This document shows, piece after piece, positions 41,114 to 48,235 of a stretch of DNA of 58,967 nt. The notes beneath the pieces are model-generated. The model searched no databases and was not told the origin of the DNA. It saw only the letters and a program-made list of their open reading frames with translations. A program made the position numbers and the translations under genes. The stretch is from NCBI RefSeq assembly GCF_022346545.1, contig NZ_JAKRNU010000017.1, positions 1-58,967 of the forward strand, written 5' to 3'. Numbering within the stretch: position 1 is the stretch's first letter; each line of letters begins with the position of its first letter. Source of the stretch: Sporosarcina sp. ACRSM. Lineage in GTDB: Bacteria > Bacillota > Bacilli > Bacillales_A > Planococcaceae.

Positions 41114-41491
41114 TCACTTGTCCGTTAGAGCAATGACTTCGATTTCAATTTTCACGTCTTTTGGCAGTCTCGCCACTTCAACCGTTGAACGTGCAGGTGT
41201 ATGTGAGCCGAAATGTTGTGCATAGATTTCGTTTACAATGCCAAATTCATTCATATCTTTAATAAAGACAGTTGCTTTAATTACCTGATCCAATGAAGAA
41301 CCGGCTTCGGCAAGAACAGCTTTTAGATTGGCGAATACTTGATGCGTCTGCTCTTCGATTGCTCCTTCAACGAGCTCTCCTGCCGGCGTCAATGGAATTT
41401 GCCCGGATGTGTAAACCAAACCGTTAGCGATTACCGCTTGTGCATAAGGACCGATTGCCTTTGGTGCATTCTCTGTTGCTACATAATTCAT
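41114..41491 (-). CDS. ridA: RidA family enamine/imine deaminase (YabJ)
   Basis: RidA hydrolyses reactive 2-aminoacrylate-type enamines. The 125-aa protein has APKAIGPYAQAV, SGQIPLTPAG, a conserved Arg in TPARSTVEVARLP (about residue 105) and a Glu near the end. In B. subtilis (yabJ) it lies beside purR and affects purine regulation. ATG 41491 follows the purR stop by one nucleotide, so they are translationally linked. Confidence 0.95.
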   Translation of the reverse strand: MNYVATENAPKAIGPYAQAVIANGLVYTSGQIPLTPAGELVEGAIEEQTHQVFANLKAVLAEAGSSLDQVIKATVFIKDMNEFGIVNEIYAQHFGSHTPARSTVEVARLPKDVKIEIEVIALTDK

Positions 41492-41492
41492 C

Positions 41493-42320
41493 TCAATTTC
41501 CACCCTTCGTAAAATAGTTTCCTTCGTCCAATTCAATCGTTCGATCTTTTTCATTAACCCCATGAAGCTTCACAAGAGAAAGATAATTATCGACTAAGAC
41601 TTCTTCATGATGGACGGCTTCGACGAGGACCGCTATACCGGCAAGCTCACAACCGAACTCTTCCAGCAAATTCTTCATCCCTACCATCGTTCCGCCGGCC
41701 TTCATAAAGTCATCTGTAATCAGCACTTTTTGTCCACTCTGCATGCTTCTCTTTGATAATACCATTGTTTGTATACGTCGTGTCGACCCCGAAACATAAT
41801 TAATGCTCACAGTTGACCCTTCCGTCACTTTGCTATCCCGTCGGACAACGACGACAGGAACATTCAAATGGCGGGCGATGGCATGGGCGATCGGAATCCC
41901 TTTTGTCGCGACAGTCATAATCGCGTCAATTTCCCTATCCGCGAAGGCAGAAGCAAACACTTTGCCGACACGGTCCATAATACGGGGATTGCCGAGTAAA
42001 TCTGTCATGAACAAATATCCCCCCGGCAATAATCGATCTGAATGGCCCAGCTCATCCTTTAAAAGGGCGATGACGTCACGGACTTCCGCTTCTGTCGTTT
42101 GGGGTACAAACTTTGCACCACCTGCAGCCCCGGATACCGTCACCAGTTTTCCCGTGCCTTTCTCTTCGAACGTTTCCTTCACAATGGTCAGATCTTCACT
42201 TATGGAAGACTTCGCCGCTTTGTATCGTTCTGAAAAGAAAGTCAACGGAATGAGTTCATGTGGATGTTCTAACAGATGGCGGGTCATATCGACTAATCGC
42301 TCGCTCCTTTTCCACTTCAC
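41493..42320 (-). CDS. purR: Purine operon repressor PurR
   Basis: PurR represses purine genes and is relieved by PRPP. The 275-aa protein has an N-terminal winged helix (about residues 1-72) and a PRTase-fold effector domain with the PRPP loop VLITDDFMKAGGT (about residue 200). It begins at GTG 42320 with TAGGAGT upstream. An AAATCCGAATCTT at about 42336 resembles one PurBox (AWWWCCGAACWWT), suggesting autoregulation, but the partner box is weak. Confidence 0.95.
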   Translation of the reverse strand: MKWKRSERLVDMTRHLLEHPHELIPLTFFSERYKAAKSSISEDLTIVKETFEEKGTGKLVTVSGAAGGAKFVPQTTEAEVRDVIALLKDELGHSDRLLPGGYLFMTDLLGNPRIMDRVGKVFASAFADREIDAIMTVATKGIPIAHAIARHLNVPVVVVRRDSKVTEGSTVSINYVSGSTRRIQTMVLSKRSMQSGQKVLITDDFMKAGGTMVGMKNLLEEFGCELAGIAVLVEAVHHEEVLVDNYLSLVKLHGVNEKDRTIELDEGNYFTKGGN

Positions 42321-42356
42321 GGTACCAACTCCTAAATCCGAATCTTTTAATCGTAC

Positions 42357-42384
42357 ATTATCATAATCGTACGTTTCTAAGCAA
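42357..42384 (-). promoter_or_regulatory. Promoter of purR inside the 3' end of ispE
   Basis: The minus strand shows TTGCTT (42379-42384), 16 nt, GATAAT (42357-42362). The -35 overlaps the last ispE codons. Confidence 0.5.
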
Positions 42385-43243
42385 GAAAATGACGTTCTCC
42401 AATCATTCGAACGGCATACACTTCTGAACAGAAGCCCTTTAGTCCGTTATAAATGCGCGGCACTCTTGACTCATGTTTTACAAGTCCGAAAACCGTTGGA
42501 CCACTGCCACTCATCAGTACCGCATCTGCACCGAATTTTTTCATCTGTTCCTTCAGAACGGCCACTTGCGGATGAATGCTCATCGTCACCGGTTCGAGAA
42601 TATTGCCAACCGAAGCACACATTTTTTCATAATCCCCCTGCCTTAATGCATCCATCATGCTCGCTGTATCGGGGTGATCCATCTTTGACAGGCGCAAGTT
42701 GCCATAGATGTCTGCTGTCGACACAGAAATCGGCGGCTTCGCAAGGATGACCCAGCAATTCGGCGGGGCCGGCAAACTTTGGATCTTCTCTCCCCGCCCC
42801 GTCGCGAGGGCTGTACCGCCATGGACACAAAAAGAAACATCCGAACCGATGCTTGCACCAAGCTCCGCTAACTTGTCCGCACTGAGCCCCAAATTCCACA
42901 GTCGATTCAATCCACGCAATGTGGCTGCCGCGTCCGAGCTCCCACCGGCTAATCCAGCGGCTACGGGAATGCTCTTTTCAAGAGTAATTTCTACACCTTT
43001 CTGAATGTCATATCGTTGTTGAAGCAATTCTGCGGCCTGGTAGGCCAAATTTTTCCGATCGTTCGGCACGAATCGTTCAGATGCCTTAATGATGATGTTT
43101 CCATTCTCTGCAGGACGCAACCAAACCCGGTCGGCCAGATCGACCGTCGTCATGACCATTTCCACTTCATGAAAACCATCCGGTCGCTTATGTAATACAT
43201 CCAACGTCAAATTAATTTTCGCGGGGGCCTTTTCATATAACAT
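42377..43243 (-). CDS. ispE: 4-diphosphocytidyl-2-C-methyl-D-erythritol kinase
   Basis: IspE is the GHMP kinase of the MEP isoprenoid pathway. The 288-aa protein begins EKAPAKINLTLDV, has the glycine-rich ATP loop PVAAGLAGGSSDAAATLRGL (about residues 95-114) and the C-terminal LMSGSGPTVFGL. GGAGGTGG precedes the ATG. It is normal length, and purR follows directly. Confidence 0.96.
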   Translation of the reverse strand: MLYEKAPAKINLTLDVLHKRPDGFHEVEMVMTTVDLADRVWLRPAENGNIIIKASERFVPNDRKNLAYQAAELLQQRYDIQKGVEITLEKSIPVAAGLAGGSSDAAATLRGLNRLWNLGLSADKLAELGASIGSDVSFCVHGGTALATGRGEKIQSLPAPPNCWVILAKPPISVSTADIYGNLRLSKMDHPDTASMMDALRQGDYEKMCASVGNILEPVTMSIHPQVAVLKEQMKKFGADAVLMSGSGPTVFGLVKHESRVPRIYNGLKGFCSEVYAVRMIGERHFLA

Positions 43244-43410
43244 CCAGCCACCTCCATTCCAGCTTATCGTTGTTCCCTATTTTACCATAGGGCGAATTGT
43301 TTGCGTCGTGAAATAGATGTATTTCTAAAGTAGGGAATTTTTGACGTTTCCAGTTATCATAAATGATCTGTGCTGATATATTTTATCCGTTCTCTCCAAT
43401 CAATTGACAA

Positions 43411-43461
43411 TGTCAAAAAGAGCTCTATTCGTCGTCAAAAGGACAAGCGAATAGAGCTCTT
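43411..43461 (-). terminator. Terminator of sspF
   Basis: A perfect 14-bp stem (AAGAGCTCTATTCG 43418-43431 with 43448-43461) is followed on the minus strand by TTTTTGAC. Confidence 0.9.
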
Positions 43462-43492
43462 CTTTGTCAGCCTATCTTGGATTTAGGGTAAT

Positions 43493-43678
43493 TCATAGCG
43501 GTTTGTTATTTTGTGCTACTCCTCGTTCGGCCATTTCAATAGCACGTTTCACCATATTCCCAGCGTCCCGTGCTTTGATGCCCCCCCAACCTTCTCGCTC
43601 AACAACATCGTAAAAGCCAAGCTCTTTCGCAATTTCTTCCTTCAAGTGCTCAGACATAATACCACGTTTTCTCGCCAT
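43493..43678 (-). CDS. sspF: Small acid-soluble spore protein, SspF type
   Basis: A 61-aa forespore DNA-associated protein. It begins RKRGIMSEHLKEEIAKELGF, then YDVVEREGWGGIKARDAG and NMVKRAIEMAE; the E/K-L-G-F-Y and GWG-x-I-x-A-R-DAGNMV blocks are the SspF signature. AAAGGAGG precedes ATG 43678. A CATACTG (43707-43713 region) could be the sigma-G -10, but a good -35 is not seen; the region also forms the veg terminator. Position beside veg matches B. subtilis. Confidence 0.93.
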   Translation of the reverse strand: MARKRGIMSEHLKEEIAKELGFYDVVEREGWGGIKARDAGNMVKRAIEMAERGVAQNNKPL

Positions 43679-43726
43679 TCGGTTTTCCTCCTTTTTGGCT
43701 GACAAACACAGTATGTGCGAAAGACA

Positions 43727-43782
43727 AGAAAAAACACCTGTGCAAATCACTTCGATGCGAAGTGTCTACACAAGTGTTTTTT
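43727..43782 (-). terminator. Terminator of veg
   Basis: AACACCTGTG (43733-43742) pairs with CACAAGTGTT (43769-43778) around an inner CACTTCG/CGAAGTG hairpin, followed on the minus strand by TTTTTTC. Confidence 0.75.
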
Positions 43783-43819
43783 CAAAAAAATGAAATGAAT
43801 TGAATCATAAATGCTGTTA

Positions 43820-44086
43820 TTATTTGATGACAAACGCAGAGGAATCTGCGTCATCGAGAATCGTTATTTCAACCGCTTCGGTTAAAATATCTGCGTAGCT
43901 GTAAGATACCCTTTCAAACGCATTTTCGTCTTGGTCAAGTTCGACTACGAATACAGCACGATACGTTTCACGCAGTACTCCAGCACGTTCGATTGTCTTC
44001 TTTCGACCACCGTTCGCTTTTACTTGCAGCCGTTTACCAAGATGAGAATCCAATGACTTCTTAATGTCCGCTAATGTTTTTGGCAT
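43820..44086 (-). CDS. veg: Veg protein
   Basis: An 88-aa conserved Firmicutes protein, strongly expressed in vegetative B. subtilis and linked to biofilm and spore outgrowth; the molecular role is not settled. It starts KTLADIKKSLDSHLGKRL and contains ANGGRKKTIERAGVLRETY and DENAFERVSYSYADILTE, both family-diagnostic. GTGAGGTG lies before the ATG and a strong promoter upstream. yabG, normally between rsmA and veg, is absent. Confidence 0.95.
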   Translation of the reverse strand: MPKTLADIKKSLDSHLGKRLQVKANGGRKKTIERAGVLRETYRAVFVVELDQDENAFERVSYSYADILTEAVEITILDDADSSAFVIK

Positions 44087-44110
44087 GTCGCTTACACCTC
44101 ACTAAGTATA

Positions 44111-44139
44111 AGCATAACACTTTTAAAAAGTTCTGTCAA
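44111..44139 (-). promoter_or_regulatory. Sigma-A promoter of veg
   Basis: The minus strand shows TTGACA (44134-44139), 17 nt, TATGCT (44111-44116), with A/T-rich upstream DNA that could act as an UP element. Confidence 0.7.
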
Positions 44140-44240
44140 TTAAAATGTTTATTTTAACAATGGACCATGCATCTTGTCAATCTTTTTATTATTGAACTAG
44201 TCATTTTTTTCGTAGAAAAGTTGATTTGTCCTTTTCTTTT

Positions 44241-45128
44241 TTATCTTCCCTTGCCAAATTCCTCATACAAGGCATTGGACAGCTTTGCAAATTCTTGTAT
44301 ACTCAGCGTCTCTCCACGTCTGCCCGGCTCAATGCCTGCTTTGTCAAACGCCTGTAAAATCTGCTCTTTTTTCGCTTTCCCATCTGGCAACGACGTTTGT
44401 AAATTATTAAAAATTGTTTTTCGCCGTTGAATAAAAGAACCTTTGGATACTTGGAAAAGGAAGTCTTCGTCGATCACCTCTGCTGGTGCCACTTCTTTCC
44501 TTGTCAGGCGCAGAACGGCTGATTCCACATTCGGCTGCGGCATGAATACCGTCTTCGGCACGATCATCGACACTTCCGCATCCATATAGTACTGGATGGC
44601 AATGGATAAAGAGCCGTAAGCTTTTGTCCCCGGAACAGCTGTAATACGATCCGCCACTTCTTTTTGCATCATGATGACCATGCCGGAAATTGGAACTTTT
44701 CCGAGCAAGAACTTCATAATGATCGGTGTTGTCACGTAATAAGGTAAATTGGCTACGACGACCACATCTTCATAATCCGTAAAATGATCCGCCATGACTT
44801 GTGTGAGATCGGCTTCCAATATATCCTGATGAACAACTGTCACATTATCGTAAGGGGATAATGTATCTTCTAATACAGGTAGAAGTCGACCATCGATTTC
44901 AAAAGCGACGACTTTCCCTGCACTTCTGGCAATATGTTCTGTCAATGCTCCGATGCCAGGGCCCACCTCAATGACACCCGTCTTCTTTGTGAGATTTGCG
45001 TGCGCAACGATATTACGCAATATATTTGGATCGATCAGGAAGTTTTGTCCTAAACTTTTTTTAAATGAAAATCCGTATTTATCAAGAATTTCTTTTGTCC
45101 TGACCGGAGTCGCAATATCTTTATTCAT
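44241..45128 (-). CDS. rsmA: 16S rRNA dimethyladenosine transferase (RsmA/KsgA)
   Basis: RsmA methylates the two adjacent adenines near the 3' end of 16S rRNA. The 295-aa SAM enzyme shows KKSLGQNFLID, the SAM loop VIEVGPGIGALTEHIAR (about residues 51-67) and the catalytic VVVANLPYYVTTPI (N-L-P-Y, about 127). ATG 45128 lies behind AAGGAGG and overlaps the rnmV stop by 8 nt; the upstream open frame lies inside rnmV. Confidence 0.96.
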   Translation of the reverse strand: MNKDIATPVRTKEILDKYGFSFKKSLGQNFLIDPNILRNIVAHANLTKKTGVIEVGPGIGALTEHIARSAGKVVAFEIDGRLLPVLEDTLSPYDNVTVVHQDILEADLTQVMADHFTDYEDVVVVANLPYYVTTPIIMKFLLGKVPISGMVIMMQKEVADRITAVPGTKAYGSLSIAIQYYMDAEVSMIVPKTVFMPQPNVESAVLRLTRKEVAPAEVIDEDFLFQVSKGSFIQRRKTIFNNLQTSLPDGKAKKEQILQAFDKAGIEPGRRGETLSIQEFAKLSNALYEEFGKGR

Positions 45129-45681
45129 CTTTTTCCTCCTTGTCGAGAACTTGCAATGCTTCTTCCAGTCGATCCTGTCCAATTCGGAACATTTCCAACC
45201 GTTTTTTTAAACCTTTGCCGTTTACATGACCGATCTGCAATAATTCGCCGAGTTTCTCTCGCCGCCTTTTGGCATCAGGATGACCCATCAGTCGAGCCTC
45301 CATTAAATCAGCGAGCGAAATCGTCACAGTCGGTTGGTCATCCAGGCTATAGACTGAGCGCAATGCTTCGCGAATATCCTCATCGGCAGCGTGTTCAATG
45401 CCGACGCCTTTGCCGTTTTTTGCAATGGTCAGCTTTTTGTCCAAAAAAGCATGTTTCACACCTGGGACACGTTCTTCGATAATGGAGCGAATTCTTCTTC
45501 CTGGATAATCGGGATCCGTAAAAACAATCACACCGCGTGTTTTCACTGCATGTTGAATGCGTACAAGCGTTTCATCGTCAATGGCTGAGCCATTCGTCTC
45601 AATTGTATCCGCGCCTGTCGCACGCCTTATAGCGATAGTGTCCGACTTTCCCTCCACAACAATAATTTCTTTTATATTCAC
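45121..45681 (-). CDS. rnmV: Ribonuclease M5 (5S rRNA maturase)
   Basis: RNase M5 cuts both strands of the 5S rRNA precursor with ribosomal protein uL18. The 186-aa Toprim protein has the catalytic Glu in IIVVEGKSD near the start and the D-x-D pair in VIVFTDPDYPG (about residue 56). GTG 45681 is taken as start because AGAGG lies 8 nt upstream and the length then equals the family norm; an ATG six codons earlier has no ribosome site. Confidence 0.92.
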   Translation of the reverse strand: MNIKEIIVVEGKSDTIAIRRATGADTIETNGSAIDDETLVRIQHAVKTRGVIVFTDPDYPGRRIRSIIEERVPGVKHAFLDKKLTIAKNGKGVGIEHAADEDIREALRSVYSLDDQPTVTISLADLMEARLMGHPDAKRRREKLGELLQIGHVNGKGLKKRLEMFRIGQDRLEEALQVLDKEEKDE

Positions 45682-45810
45682 CAAAATCCTCTTTCCCATT
45701 CTGTTCTTACTTCAATTTTACTCTGCATGGACGCAGAAGTACAGAAAGGCATACGGAAGCGGTTGCCAAACGGCTCGGTTTCCTCATGCAAAAACGAAGT
45801 GCAACGCAAT

Positions 45811-45842
45811 AATCCGCAGGACTTGTAACAGTCCTGCGGATT
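45811..45842 (-). terminator. Hairpin terminator of yabE (weak U-tract)
   Basis: AATCCGCAGGAC (45811-45822) pairs perfectly with GTCCTGCGGATT (45831-45842) 9 nt after the yabE stop. The following minus-strand bases ATTGCG are not T-rich. Confidence 0.6.
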
Positions 45843-45850
45843 GCAATCTA

Positions 45851-47071
45851 TTAGTCGATGATTTTCATTTTCACTTGGCGTCTTCCAAATTTATAGGCCT
45901 CAGACTTGGTCGGGACATGTAGATCGATTTTCTTCCCTTTGATCGCGCCGCCTGTATCACCTGCGACCGCGTATCCATAGCCTTCCACCCACACTTTTGA
46001 ACCGAGTGGGATCACTTTCGGGTCAACTGCGATGACCTTCACATTCGGGTTCGCACGCAGGTTTATGCCTGTATGCGTAATACCCGAACAGCCATTGCAA
46101 TAAGCCGTATAGGCCGTAGCCGTTACGTAAAATTCCTTACCTCCAGAAGGTTCCGCATTACTGCGGGAGACACCGACACCGGATGATGCACTTGCAACCA
46201 TTTTCTTTGTACCGACCGCCACAATTTTCTTCTGCGGTTCGGTTATCGTCGTTTCCGCCAATAACGTACGGGAAACTTCTTTACCGTTTTCCTTCACCAC
46301 TTCGAACTTCCGGGATACGGTTCCTTTTTTACCTTCTTGAACGACTTTTTCGCGTCCTTTCAGTAATTTCGGATCATTGCGCGTTTCCACGGCAAAGTTC
46401 GCCGGTTCTTCCACTACATCGGTGACCTTTTCCACTCGTACGACCTGCACAAAAGAGCCGGGCTTCAAATAGCCATCCGCCTTTCTGTTCAATCGGTCGT
46501 CTTCATTCAAATGAATGTTCTCTCTCTTTAAAAAGTCAGCGACCGTAGTCGAAGTGGACCATACTGTCTTCTCTTCTCCGCCAACTTCCAATGTCACTTC
46601 AAATGCCTTTTCGACGGCAATTTGATTGTCTGCCCCGACTTCCTCATCCAATGCTGGGCTGACCTGGTCATGCTCAGTAACGTCGATGTCGGCTTGTGCC
46701 AGAACATCTTTTACTTTATCTTCAGTCGTCCAGATTGTTGTATTTTCCGGTCCGACCTGTATTGCAATTTCTTTTGCCTGTTCCCACCTAACCGACAAAC
46801 CTTCTTCGATCGGTGTATTCACTGAGGGTGTTACTACATCGAATTCGGCAACTTCGATTTCCTGAGCGGAAAGAAGTTCACCAACTGTATGTGCATGTGT
46901 ATTGATTGTTCGTTTTTCACCGTTCACTTCCAATGTGACCGATTGTTTCGTCCCTTCAAATAGGACAAGGGAAATGATAGCAACAAATAGGGTGATAGAT
47001 AGGACTGTCACCACAACTTGTTTACTCCTCAATGACTTAAAGAACAGGTTTTCCATGGATCTATTTGACAT
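45851..47071 (-). CDS. yabE: YabE: cell wall-binding DUF348/G5/3D-domain protein
   Basis: A secreted or membrane-anchored 406-aa wall hydrolase-like protein. It has an N-terminal helix (about residues 19-40), three DUF348 repeats (about 42-85, 98-140, 158-200; VTLEVNGEKRTINTHAHTVG is the first), a G5 domain (about 210-290) and a C-terminal 3D domain (about 325-406) with the conserved aspartates in VIAVDPKVIPLG and AGDTGGAIKGKKIDLHV. B. subtilis YabE is homologous to resuscitation-promoting factors and probably acts as a murein lytic transglycosylase. GGAGGAG precedes the ATG. Confidence 0.92.
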   Translation of the reverse strand: MSNRSMENLFFKSLRSKQVVVTVLSITLFVAIISLVLFEGTKQSVTLEVNGEKRTINTHAHTVGELLSAQEIEVAEFDVVTPSVNTPIEEGLSVRWEQAKEIAIQVGPENTTIWTTEDKVKDVLAQADIDVTEHDQVSPALDEEVGADNQIAVEKAFEVTLEVGGEEKTVWSTSTTVADFLKRENIHLNEDDRLNRKADGYLKPGSFVQVVRVEKVTDVVEEPANFAVETRNDPKLLKGREKVVQEGKKGTVSRKFEVVKENGKEVSRTLLAETTITEPQKKIVAVGTKKMVASASSGVGVSRSNAEPSGGKEFYVTATAYTAYCNGCSGITHTGINLRANPNVKVIAVDPKVIPLGSKVWVEGYGYAVAGDTGGAIKGKKIDLHVPTKSEAYKFGRRQVKMKIID

Positions 47072-47101
47072 GAAAAAAACTCCTCCTTCATCACTCGGCT
47101 G

Positions 47102-47130
47102 ATTATAAAGGTTCCTTTTCCAAGTGTCAA
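47102..47130 (-). promoter_or_regulatory. Consensus sigma-A promoter of yabE
   Basis: The minus strand shows TTGACA (47125-47130), 17 nt, TATAAT (47102-47107): a perfect match in both boxes. Confidence 0.9.
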
Positions 47131-47208
47131 CCTATCCAGAATTGCTCTATGACATTACTAGAGACAGTCAGCCATTTTCAAAGTATAGGGAACATCCTCT
47201 TAATCTAT

Positions 47209-47976
47209 TCATTCAATCTTAAATATTTTTAATGCGTTCGCGGTTGTTTGACGTGCCACTTCTTCAACCGGCATTTCCTTCAATCGTGCAATTTCCTCAG
47301 CAACGAGTACGACCCACGCAGGTTCATTTCGCTTGCCCCTGTTCGGGTGCGGAGCAAGATAAGGTGCATCCGTTTCGATGAGTAGGTGATCGAGCGGAAT
47401 TTCAGTTGCCACCTCTTTTGGTGTTTTCGCGTTTTTAAACGTCACCGGTCCGCCTAAAGAAATCATGAAGTTCATCTGTATGCATTCTTTTGCCGTTTCA
47501 ACACTTCCGCCAAAACAATGCATGATCCCACCTGTTATCTCCGCCTCCTCTTCTTTCAAAATACGGACGACATCCGCCGTTGCATCGCGGTTATGAATGA
47601 TGACCGGGAGCTTCACTTTCTGTGCAAGACGGATCTGCTTCCTGAATAATTCTTGTTGGACTTCTTTGGGGGATTTATCCCAATAATAATCCAGTCCCGT
47701 CTCTCCGATACCGACGACTTTCGGGTGTGCAGCAAGCGACTCAATCCACGCCAAATCCTCCTCTGTGCAATCGATTGCATCGACCGGGTGCCAGCCGACT
47801 ACTGCGTAGACAAATGGATATTGTTCGGCAAGCTCCATCGCTTTAGTAATGGTTTTTCGGTCGAAACCGACCACAACCATTTTTTCAAGTTTTGCATCAA
47901 GCGCACGTTGGATAACCGCTTCTACGTCTTCTTCATATTGGTCCGCATTTAAATGGACATGTGTGTCTATGAACAT
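47209..47976 (-). CDS. tatD: TatD-family metal-dependent deoxyribonuclease (YabD)
   Basis: A 255-aa TIM-barrel hydrolase acting as 3'-5' DNase/RNase. Metal ligands are visible in order: IDTHVHLN (about residue 5), GIGETGLDYYW (about 93), HNRDA (about 128), MHCFGGS (about 152) and LIETDAPYL (about 203). It is a separate transcription unit between yabE and metG, with a promoter that carries a large inverted repeat. Confidence 0.94.
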   Translation of the reverse strand: MFIDTHVHLNADQYEEDVEAVIQRALDAKLEKMVVVGFDRKTITKAMELAEQYPFVYAVVGWHPVDAIDCTEEDLAWIESLAAHPKVVGIGETGLDYYWDKSPKEVQQELFRKQIRLAQKVKLPVIIHNRDATADVVRILKEEEAEITGGIMHCFGGSVETAKECIQMNFMISLGGPVTFKNAKTPKEVATEIPLDHLLIETDAPYLAPHPNRGKRNEPAWVVLVAEEIARLKEMPVEEVARQTTANALKIFKIE

Positions 47977-48016
47977 GTTTTGATCGCCTCACAATGGTTT
48001 TATTCTATTCGAACGA

Positions 48017-48057
48017 ATTGTATCATTTGTTACAAGTTGTTTACAACTTCGTAACAA
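48017..48057 (-). promoter_or_regulatory. tatD promoter with long inverted repeat
   Basis: The minus strand shows TTGTAA (48041-48046), 18 nt, TACAAT (48017-48022). Across it lies TTGTTAC-a-AGTTGT-tt-ACAACT-tc-GTAACAA (48027-48057), a 13-bp-per-arm inverted repeat over the -35 and spacer, as expected of a repressor site. Confidence 0.45.
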
Positions 48058-48164
48058 CTCCGTAATTTCTATAACAAAAAGAAAAATATAAAGTGCCTTA
48101 TACTTGTCATCGAGCTCTATATTATCCGGTTTATTTGCCTAACAAGGTTTGTAATTTTTACTTT

Positions 48165-48208
48165 CAAAAAAAGAAAAAGAAACGGCGCGTACACAAATAC
48201 GCCGTTTC
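48165..48208 (-). terminator. Terminator of metG
   Basis: GAAACGGCG (48179-48187) pairs with CGCCGTTTC (48200-48208), followed on the minus strand by TTTTTCTTTTTTTG. The rest of the 258-nt tatD-metG gap holds the tatD promoter. Confidence 0.9.
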
Positions 48209-48235
48209 CGTTTAATAATTATTTGACCTATACGA

